Below are positions 58,361-64,000 of a DNA stretch of 64,000 nucleotides, in pieces (position 1 is the stretch's first letter; every line of letters starts with the position of its first letter). The stretch lies in NCBI GenBank assembly GCA_000806115.1, contig JWKQ01000002.1:320815-384814 (forward strand), written 5' to 3'. The notes beneath the pieces are model-generated. The model saw only the letters and a program-made list of their open reading frames with translations, made no database searches and was not told the origin of the DNA. Source of the DNA: an archaeon GW2011_AR5. Its GTDB lineage: Archaea; Aenigmatarchaeota; Aenigmatarchaeia; GW2011-AR5. Both the position numbers and the translations under genes were made by a program.

Positions 58361-58384
58361 ATCAACACTTCATGCAACAAAGCC
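58361..58384 (-). repeat. right terminal inverted repeat (outer box)
   Basis: Reverse complement starts GGCTTTGTTGCA and continues TGAAGTGTTGAT; 20 of 24 bases match the left end. Confidence 0.8.
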
Positions 58385-58392
58385 CAAAAGGA
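58385..58392 (+). repeat. target-site duplication, right copy
   Basis: CAAAAGGA against CGAAAGGA on the left. It is part of AAAAGGAGG, a Shine-Dalgarno-like sequence 4 bases before an ATG (58399). Confidence 0.6.
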
Positions 58393-58447
58393 GGCAAAAT
58401 GGCAGAATCGAGGGTAGTGACATGATTCTTCTATGTCAAAAAATACC

Positions 58448-59077
58448 TCATTTGAATATCTCGCCTGTCTCTTCCGACCACCACACCAGGTCAAGGTGCG
58501 CCATTGGTATCCCGGCTTGCGAGGCAAAGCGTTTCATTTTCTCTTCTATCTCAAGATATTTCTTCTCTGTCAGGGATTTGGGCGTCTCGGGAATCACTTC
58601 ATTGCGGACTAAATGCTTGAGGATGTGCCTGTCTAGAATTGCTATATCATCGCCGAATCCTATGTTTCTCAGGAAATGCGAAGCTTCTTTCAGCCCGAAG
58701 CCTTTCACGTTCTTTACGAGCCAATCGCGCATTTCTGTGGGATTGCCGGATTCTTCCAGCCTTTTTTTCACGCTAAGTCCGCCTTCCCCATTCGTGAAGA
58801 GTTTTCTCGCTTCCACGATGTACTGCGACTTGTTGTTGTTGAAGCGGATTGACGCCATCCACGGCTTCAGCTGTTCCGCGCTTCCCGTGAGGAGCAGGTT
58901 CTTTTCTTTCAGTTTGTCGATGACTTTCGCCGCGCTCTTCGCCTTGGTTTGCGGCGTCATCAGGCAGAAGCAGAGTTCCTCGAATATCTTCTCGTCGCTT
59001 TCGCCGTACACGTTTTTGAAATCCCGGAGCCGCTGTTCTATCGCCGGACGTTTTGCTTCGTAAGCTTCAATCATCAT
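58448..59077 (-). CDS. ogg: N-glycosylase/DNA lyase (8-oxoguanine DNA glycosylase, Ogg2 type)
   Basis: 209 residues from ATG 59077 (MMIEAYEAKRPAIEQRLRDF). Helix-hairpin-helix-GPD fold: LCFCLMTPQTKAKSAAKVIDKL, hairpin with catalytic lysine VKGFGLKEASHFLRNIG and the aspartate in IAILDRHILKHLV. The size and LVWWSEETGEIFK end fit archaeal Ogg2, which excises 8-oxoguanine and cuts the AP site. A TATA-like atttaaat about 20 bases upstream supports this start; longer frames overlap purA. Confidence 0.93.
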   Translation of the reverse strand: MMIEAYEAKRPAIEQRLRDFKNVYGESDEKIFEELCFCLMTPQTKAKSAAKVIDKLKEKNLLLTGSAEQLKPWMASIRFNNNKSQYIVEARKLFTNGEGGLSVKKRLEESGNPTEMRDWLVKNVKGFGLKEASHFLRNIGFGDDIAILDRHILKHLVRNEVIPETPKSLTEKKYLEIEEKMKRFASQAGIPMAHLDLVWWSEETGEIFK

Positions 59078-59093
59078 GAGAATTTGGACGGAA

Positions 59094-59102
59094 AATTTAA
59101 AT
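59094..59102 (-). promoter_or_regulatory. TATA-like promoter of ogg
   Basis: On the minus strand gatttaaat about 20-25 bases before ATG 59077, giving near-leaderless spacing. Confidence 0.45.
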
Positions 59103-59147
59103 CTAAGAATTCCGCTGTTTTTAGGCAGTGGTTCTTCACAAGACAAT

Positions 59148-60515
59148 CTACTCTGAGAAAGGTTGCATGAAAATCGTTTCATGGCTTTCCGGGCCTGTTG
59201 AAACTATCCCGACCGGAACTACGTCGTTCCAGACGTTCACGATTTCCTTTGCGCTTTCCGACAGGTCTGCATAGTTTTGGACGCCTCTGGTGGTTTTCAT
59301 GGAACCCCTTACCCTTCTTCCAAAAACCGGCGTGTAATTTCCGTAATCCACGCCCCTGAATTCTTCTACGTCGCGCCCGTCCATTTCGTAGCCTGTTATG
59401 AATGGAATCTCGGGAACAAAATCAGAGACGTCTATCTTGGTGAGTGCCAGCCAGTCGATGCCGTTTACCATCGAGGCGTATTTTATCAGCGGGACGTCGG
59501 GCCATGCGACCCTTCGGGGTCTCCCCGTTGACGCCCCGAATTCATCGCCCTCGTCGCGGTGGTATTTTCCCACTTCAGCATCGTTTGCATTTCCTGACAT
59601 GACTTTCTCCCTGAGACGCTCGAACTCCGCCGGCGTGAGGCGCTTGTCGCCTTTGATCGACTGTTCCGTTCCAAGTTCTCCCAGAAGAGGGCCTCCGCCG
59701 ACGCGCGTCAGGTATCCCGCTTTCATCACGCCTACCACTTCATTGACTGCGGAAGAAGGTATCCCCAAGCCGGTTGCAACGCCGCCCGAGATGGTTCGCG
59801 AGGATGTTACATAGGGGCGCGTTCCCAGATCAAGGTCGAGAAAAGTGCCCTGCGCGCCTTCAAACAGCATCGGCGACCTTCCCAGTTCCCTGTTAAGATA
59901 ATGGACGGTGTCTCGTACATGAGGGTTGAGTTCCCTGAACAGAGCCGCATAGTCTTCGGCAACTTTTGCGGAATCTATCGGAGGTTCGCCCGCCCTTTCC
60001 AGTCTTTCTGAAACCATGAACTCCTCGTCAAGGTTTTTCAGGAGCCTCTGAATATCTCCGGCCGGCCTGTAGAAATCCGATACGAACACTCCGACGCGCG
60101 CCGCATTTGTCATGTAAGCGGGCCCGATTCCCCTGCCGGTTGTTCCTATTTCTCTTGCCGCGGGACTCAGCCTTTCCATGGCTTTCTCGTAAGGCGTGAT
60201 TACTTTCGCGCTGTCCGAGATGACCAGCCTGTCTGTGCCTATCCCGGCGCTTCTTACGTGCGAAATCTCATCGAGCAGAAGCGAAGGGTCTATAACGACG
60301 CCGTTCCCGATTACGCACGTGACGCCCCGATGGCTTATTGCGGACGGGATGACGTGAAGTATGAGTTTCTTTCCATGATAGTAAGTCGTGTGGCCGGCGT
60401 TGGGGCCGCCGTTGTACCTTGCAACTATTTTGTAGCCGTGGTCGACAAAGTAGTCTATGATTTTCCCTTTTCCCTCGTCGCCCCACTGGGCTCCTATTAC
60501 TGCAACGTTTTTCAT
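59148..60515 (-). CDS. purA: adenylosuccinate synthetase
   Basis: 455 residues, full length like bacterial enzymes and longer than the compact archaeal form (about 340). VAVIGAQWGDEGKGKIIDYF is the GTP/IMP-binding start, with GPNAGHTTYYHGKKLILHVIPS, TTGRGIGPAYMTNAARVGV, LFEGAQGTFLDLDLGTRPYVT and the late arginine loop GSMKTTRGVQNYADL. It forms adenylosuccinate from IMP on the way to AMP. It follows guaB by 6 bases, so both IMP branch enzymes are in one operon. Confidence 0.96.
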   Translation of the reverse strand: MKNVAVIGAQWGDEGKGKIIDYFVDHGYKIVARYNGGPNAGHTTYYHGKKLILHVIPSAISHRGVTCVIGNGVVIDPSLLLDEISHVRSAGIGTDRLVISDSAKVITPYEKAMERLSPAAREIGTTGRGIGPAYMTNAARVGVFVSDFYRPAGDIQRLLKNLDEEFMVSERLERAGEPPIDSAKVAEDYAALFRELNPHVRDTVHYLNRELGRSPMLFEGAQGTFLDLDLGTRPYVTSSRTISGGVATGLGIPSSAVNEVVGVMKAGYLTRVGGGPLLGELGTEQSIKGDKRLTPAEFERLREKVMSGNANDAEVGKYHRDEGDEFGASTGRPRRVAWPDVPLIKYASMVNGIDWLALTKIDVSDFVPEIPFITGYEMDGRDVEEFRGVDYGNYTPVFGRRVRGSMKTTRGVQNYADLSESAKEIVNVWNDVVPVGIVSTGPESHETIFMQPFSE

Positions 60516-60521
60516 TTTTTA

Positions 60522-62096
60522 TCACTGAATCCTGTACGGCGCCCAGAAACCCTCCGGCATTATAATGTTGTGCGGCATTCCCTGTGCCTTGGAACTTGCC
60601 GACTGCAGCTTAAGGTTGGCTGTCTGCAGCGCGAACAAATCCCGGTATCCGCATTTCTGCATCAGAATCCTGAGATGGTTGGCAGTCCTTGGGAAGTTGT
60701 GCGGTTCCGAAAGATGGCCTACGTAGGGAACGACGCCCTCTATTCCTTCCGACTCCTCCGCCTGGTGATATCTTCCCTCGCGCCACGCCTTTGCCCTTGG
60801 CGAGCCTTCGCCCCAGTATGATTTCACCCTTGCAAAAAACGGAAGGCCCCTGATGTTTTCCTTCCAGTCGGTCACGGGCGCCGGGCTTTCATGGAACTGG
60901 GCGTAAAATCTTCCTCCCATTGTCGCGTCGCTCAGCGTCAGCGCGACGGAGAAATCGGCGTTGTCAACTATGCCGCCGTCTGCGATTATCGGGATATAAA
61001 TGCCCGTTTCCGCAAAATATTTGTTCCTTGCGTCCTGCACTTCCTTGAGCGCGTCCATCATCGGCATTCCTATCCTGAACTTGTGCTGCGTTGTGCATAT
61101 CGAACCCGGGCCCATGCCTATTTTCACGACATCGGCGCCGCTTTTCGCGAGATATTTGAAGCCGTCCGCCGTTACTATGTTCCCGCCTATAACTGGCATT
61201 CCCGGGAAAGCCCTCTTGAGGTACAGTATTGCATCCCTTTGATATTCCGAATAGCCCTGAGAAGAATCAACAACTATGAAATCCGCGCCCGCTTCGATTA
61301 CCGCCTGCGCGCGTTCCTCGAAGTCCCTTGTGTTCACCGCGGCGCCAACCACGTATCTTTTTTTGCCGTCAACCAGAGCCATCGGGTTGTCTTTGTGCTG
61401 TTCTATGTCCTTCCTGAACACCATGTAGTGCAGGTTGCCGTCGCGGTCTATTATCGGCATCGCGCCATGGTGGCTGTCGAGCAGCATCATGTTCGCGGAC
61501 TTTAGGTCGTCTCCGAGTTCCTCGAATCTTCCGAAAGTAAACTCCCGGTTTGGATCGGACATTGAAACCATCCTGTCTTCCACTTTCAGGCTTGCGTGGA
61601 GCTGTCCGCTGTAGTCCTTCCTTGTTATAATACCCATCAATCTTCCGTGCGGATCTCCGCCTTCTGTCACGGGAAAAGTGTCATATCCCTTCCTCTTTGT
61701 CAGGGCTTCAAGTTCCGGTATCGGCATTCCCGGCGAGACTACGTCGGGCTCGACAAATCCGGCTTTTTTCCTTTTTGTTCTCCTTACCATGTCCGCCTCG
61801 GACTCGATTGGCTGGCTGGAGTTTGCAACTCCCGCGCCGCCGTTCTTGGCTATTTCTGCAAAAAGTTCCGGGCTTGCAACTGCCTGCATCGGCGCGGTGA
61901 GAAAAGGGGCATTGAGAGAAAAAAGTTCTTCAGGAAGTTCCGACGCGCGAAGGTCTTTCAGCGGTACGCCGGGTTTGTAAGACGTAAGCGGCGTCCTTAG
62001 GTTCACGTCTTCGGCTTCCACTGACTTCCTCGTCAGGTCAGGACGAATGAGCCAATCCTGGTAAGTGGTTCCGGGCTGGCGGTCGAGCTCTGCCAT
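60522..62096 (-). CDS. guaB: IMP dehydrogenase
   Basis: 524 residues. TIM barrel interrupted by two CBS domains (about 115-240; ...GYDTFPVTEGGDPHGRLMGIITRKDY). Catalytic Cys lies in KIGMGPGSICTTQHKFRIGMP, after VIGGNIVTADGFKYL; IIADGGIVDNADFSVALTLSDATMGG follows. It oxidises IMP to XMP, the first step to GMP. The flap and C-terminal regions (SYWGEGSPRAKAWREGRY, ending WAPYRIQ) differ from common archaeal forms. Upstream gene of the guaB-purA pair. Confidence 0.94.
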   Translation of the reverse strand: MAELDRQPGTTYQDWLIRPDLTRKSVEAEDVNLRTPLTSYKPGVPLKDLRASELPEELFSLNAPFLTAPMQAVASPELFAEIAKNGGAGVANSSQPIESEADMVRRTKRKKAGFVEPDVVSPGMPIPELEALTKRKGYDTFPVTEGGDPHGRLMGIITRKDYSGQLHASLKVEDRMVSMSDPNREFTFGRFEELGDDLKSANMMLLDSHHGAMPIIDRDGNLHYMVFRKDIEQHKDNPMALVDGKKRYVVGAAVNTRDFEERAQAVIEAGADFIVVDSSQGYSEYQRDAILYLKRAFPGMPVIGGNIVTADGFKYLAKSGADVVKIGMGPGSICTTQHKFRIGMPMMDALKEVQDARNKYFAETGIYIPIIADGGIVDNADFSVALTLSDATMGGRFYAQFHESPAPVTDWKENIRGLPFFARVKSYWGEGSPRAKAWREGRYHQAEESEGIEGVVPYVGHLSEPHNFPRTANHLRILMQKCGYRDLFALQTANLKLQSASSKAQGMPHNIIMPEGFWAPYRIQ

Positions 62097-62154
62097 AATG
62101 CTTTTACTGGCTAAAACCGATTTAAAGCCCGATTAAAATCACGAAGAAATTACG

Positions 62155-62427
62155 TCACCAGTGCTCGGCGATGTCGTTCCACTCGGGATGCTTCCGAAGG
62201 AAAGTGTCCTTCACATAGGGACAGGTAGGTATTATCTTCAATCCGTTGCTTTTGGCATGCTCGAAAGCCGCGATGCACAGCTTCTCCGCAAGTCCCTGTC
62301 CTCTGAGTTCCGGGTCGGTGAACGTGTGGAAGATGTCCATCTTTTTGCCGCTTACGGTATAGTCAAGCAGCGCTTTCTTTCCGTCAACAACAATAAAGAA
62401 TTCGCCCTCTTTGTGCTGGACTTCCAT
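62155..62427 (-). CDS. minimal GNAT acetyltransferase (YidJ/COG2388 type)
   Basis: 90 residues: DIFHTFTDPELRGQGLAEKLCIAAFEHAKSNGLKIIPTCPYVKDTFLRKHPEW. The short GNAT with RGQGLA and the CPYVKxxFxxHPE(W/Y) end defines COG2388. Substrate unknown. Confidence 0.93.
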   Translation of the reverse strand: MEVQHKEGEFFIVVDGKKALLDYTVSGKKMDIFHTFTDPELRGQGLAEKLCIAAFEHAKSNGLKIIPTCPYVKDTFLRKHPEWNDIAEHW

Positions 62428-62475
62428 GCCGATAATATGACGTCAAAATTTAAATTAAGATAAACAAATTACATC

Positions 62476-62835
62476 ATGAAAAAGCACGTCATTGTTTCGC
62501 TTATTATCATAGCGCTTGCAGCCCTCACGGTTGCATGGGCTGTTTATGAAAGCTGGCCTCCGTGGAAGCATATCAGGGAACAAAGCGTTCCGTGCGGGCC
62601 GACGAACTGCCACGGCTTCGACGTCCAGTGCGGGCAGCCTGCCGGTTGCGAACTGGTCTACCAATACGGCGACAACTGCCGCCGCTTCGTGAAATGTTCA
62701 GTGATAAACGGCACGTGCCAGAGAACCGTCGAGGACAGGTTTGAGGAGTGCAAGTCCTGCGTAGCGGGATGCTTCCCCATGCTCGAGACGGATTACCTCA
62801 AAGCCATGGAGTGCGAATACACTTGCACTCTCTAG
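62476..62835 (+). CDS. exported or membrane-anchored cysteine-rich protein
   Basis: 119 residues. Signal/anchor helix (HVIVSLIIIALAALTVAWAV, about 4-23), then an extracytoplasmic domain with 13 cysteines (PCGPTNC, VQCGQPAGC, NCRRFVKC, GTCQR, ECKSCVAGC, ECEYTC), suggesting a compact disulphide-bonded fold. No family recognised. No peptidase or partner gene adjacent; an aaatttaaattaag promoter-like box is about 22-26 bases upstream. Confidence 0.65.
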   Translation: MKKHVIVSLIIIALAALTVAWAVYESWPPWKHIREQSVPCGPTNCHGFDVQCGQPAGCELVYQYGDNCRRFVKCSVINGTCQRTVEDRFEECKSCVAGCFPMLETDYLKAMECEYTCTL

Positions 62836-62910
62836 CGAACGCCAGTGAGCCATGTTGGTAATATGTTCTTTTTGACTGGAAGCTACTTTTTCTTTCCAAG
62901 AAAAAGGAGT

Positions 62911-63444
62911 TTACCATTTCGTCTCGTCGACGCCCTGATTTTCATTGGTTTGGCGCGCGAGCAGGAAGAACAAATAAGAAAGGCGGTTCAGGTAGCGGAC
63001 GATGTCCTCGTTTATTATTCTCTCTTTCTTTAGCGCAACCACGCGCCGTTCGGCTCTTCGCGATACCGAGCGGCAGACGTGCAGGAGCGACGCAGCCTCG
63101 CTTCCGCCGGGAAGTATGAAATTCTGCAGCGGCGGCAAATCATTATCTAGCTTGAATATCTCGTCCTCCAGTCTTACGACATGGCTCGGCTCAAGCTGAG
63201 TGTTCTTGTCATCTCTGCGCCGCGAGCCGGCAAGCTCGGCGCCTATGGTGAACAAATCTTTCTGGATGTCATGAAGAAGCTCTAGCACGGCTCTGTCTTC
63301 TATCTTTACCGCGGCCAGTCCGACGAAAGAATTTAGCTCGTCCACGCTTCCGGTGGCGTCAACCGACAGCGAGTCCTTGTCTATCTCTGCGCTGCCCAGC
63401 ATCCTCGTCTTTCCCGTGTCGCCGGGCCATTTCTTGGGCTGCAT
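62911..63444 (-). CDS. cob(I)alamin adenosyltransferase, PduO/MMAB type
   Basis: 177 residues. N-terminal GDTGKTRMLGSAEIDKDSLSVDATGSVDELNSFVGLA matches the ATP-binding start (usually GDxGxTxLxxG, GxVDELNS), and the HVCRSVSRRAERRVVAL and YLNRLSYLFFLLARQTNEN helices carry the ATP-binding Arg/Asn residues. It adenosylates cobalamin to coenzyme B12. Arg replaces Thr after GKT, mildly unusual. No other B12 genes in the window. Confidence 0.93.
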   Translation of the reverse strand: MQPKKWPGDTGKTRMLGSAEIDKDSLSVDATGSVDELNSFVGLAAVKIEDRAVLELLHDIQKDLFTIGAELAGSRRRDDKNTQLEPSHVVRLEDEIFKLDNDLPPLQNFILPGGSEAASLLHVCRSVSRRAERRVVALKKERIINEDIVRYLNRLSYLFFLLARQTNENQGVDETKW

Positions 63445-63540
63445 GAAAACCCCTTCTTAGTAGAAAATTTAAGCCTTGAAAACTGGAAAAATTTTCCGAT
63501 GAATTCTTTTTCTAATAGGTTTTCCCTGTATAGGATTTCC

Positions 63541-64000
63541 ATGAAAGCCGCCCTGCTTGTTTTGGTTGTGCTGGCTGCCGGCTGCATTCAGAACGGCGCT
63601 TCGGCACCCGGAACTTCATTTTCCCTGTATGAGGGGAACTTCTCCCTTCAATACCCCTCGGGCTGGGCTCATAATATTACAAGCGCGGACAATTTCTTCA
63701 CAGGCGGCGGGGAATTTCCGCCTACCATGCGCGTTTCGGAATTTGGCGGAACGATTGAAGAGGCGGCTGAGCGTTCCAAGACGCTGCAGTCAAGGCTGAA
63801 GGATTATAAAATCATGGCTGAAGAAAGCCTGACAATAAACGGAAGGAACGCTTTCCGGCGCGTCTACAGCTGGACGGACGCCGCGCACAACATAAGCTTC
63901 ACGCAGGTGCAGACGTGGACTGAAAACTACCTGCTGACAGCCACTTCACTTACTGGGGATTATGTCAGATATGAATCCGTTTTCATGCGGATGATTGAGT
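63541..64000 (+). CDS. lipoprotein, partial (runs off the window)
   Basis: The frame is open from ATG 63541 to the end (153 codons, no stop). MKAALLVLVVLAAGCIQNGA is a signal peptide with lipobox LAAGC, so Cys15 is probably lipidated. The rest (SLYEGNFSLQYPSGWAHNIT, YVRYESVFMRMI) has the look of a PsbP/DUF1795-like beta-sandwich domain. An in-frame ATG at 63500 exists but the signal peptide argues for 63541. Confidence 0.7.
   Translation, partial: MKAALLVLVVLAAGCIQNGASAPGTSFSLYEGNFSLQYPSGWAHNITSADNFFTGGGEFPPTMRVSEFGGTIEEAAERSKTLQSRLKDYKIMAEESLTINGRNAFRRVYSWTDAAHNISFTQVQTWTENYLLTATSLTGDYVRYESVFMRMIE

Larger units (their letters stand above)
54435..58384. mobile_element. IS6-type transposon carrying a restriction-modification module
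   Basis: 3,950 bases bounded by inverted repeats starting GGCTCTGTTGCG (left) and GGCTTTGTTGCA (right, reverse complement), matching 20 of 24 bases and the IS6-family end pattern GGC(A/T)CTGTTGCAAA. Each end has a second, subterminal box of the same type, and 8-bp flanks match 7 of 8. Contents: degraded IS6-like transposase, zinc-ribbon protein, structured-RNA candidate, winged-helix protein, DNA methyltransferase and convergent restriction endonuclease. All are clearly more A/T-rich than the host genes. No terminal repeat is seen right of the transposase, so the whole block behaves as one unit. Confidence 0.8.

Noticed and set aside
58422-59063. 213-residue plus-strand frame
   Set aside because: Entirely antisense to ogg, which has clear HhH-GPD motifs.
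1-64000. CRISPR array or Cas genes
   Set aside because: No regularly spaced direct repeats with spacers and no Cas motifs were found.

Overview
The window is archaeal chromosome. It encodes TATA-binding protein, MCM helicase, an RPA-like OB-fold protein, diphthine synthase, archaeal CCA-adding enzyme, proteasome beta subunit, prefoldin beta, RNA polymerase subunits P and E with Spt4, eukaryote-type ribosomal proteins (eL43, eS24, eS31), FttA/aCPSF1, Kae1, SepF, archaeal-type Pro-, Thr- and Glu-tRNA synthetases and the wyosine enzymes. Many genes that open a transcription unit have a TATA-like box about 20-30 bases before the start codon, as expected of leaderless transcription. Genes inside operons often overlap by 4 bases (ATGA) or have GGTG/GGAGG-type ribosome sites. 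Gene density is high. A Hef helicase/nuclease, a form III RuBisCO and tRNA genes with introns at unusual positions would fit an uncultured euryarchaeal or DPANN-type lineage; that placement is inference.

Layout. 1-5 kb: end of tbp, mcm, a compositionally different exonuclease gene, an RPA-like gene, DUF357 and dph5. 5-12 kb: beta-propeller protein, then a Hef-like repair system split into separate nuclease and helicase genes around a Nudix-HAD fusion, then cca. 11.8-16.4 kb (minus strand): sepF, UPF0147, prefoldin beta, rpoP, eL43, fttA and proteasome beta. Two near-identical double hairpins lie directly before sepF and eL43. 17-21 kb: proS, two proline tRNAs (one interrupted), small enzymes. 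21-26 kb: tRNA G37/wyosine genes (trm5, taw2, taw1) with enolase and Trm56. 26-32 kb: purF, an aminotransferase, an interrupted tRNA-Gln, thrS, DedA. 33-44 kb: elp3, a TrmB regulator, DUF1512, a TGS GTPase, a lone receiver domain, gltX. 44-48 kb: RuBisCO, a nucleotidyltransferase, Sua5, Kae1. 49-54 kb: eS31-eS24-spt4-rpoE, H+-pyrophosphatase, PIN nuclease, and a TRAM protein with disordered tails.

54.4-58.4 kb is an AT-rich mobile element of about 3.95 kb. It has IS6-type terminal inverted repeats, a second subterminal copy of the box at each end and a probable 8-bp target duplication. Inside are a broken IS6-like transposase, a zinc-ribbon protein, a candidate structured RNA, a winged-helix protein preceded by tandem octamer repeats, a TSPPY DNA methyltransferase and a convergent PD-(D/E)XK endonuclease. 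It looks like a transposon carrying a restriction-modification system and is the most interesting object here.

58.4-64 kb: Ogg-type glycosylase, purA, guaB, an acetyltransferase, a cysteine-rich exported protein, a cobalamin adenosyltransferase and the start of a lipoprotein. PurF, PurA and GuaB indicate purine synthesis and interconversion; RuBisCO III suggests nucleotide ribose salvage into 3-phosphoglycerate; enolase connects to lower glycolysis.
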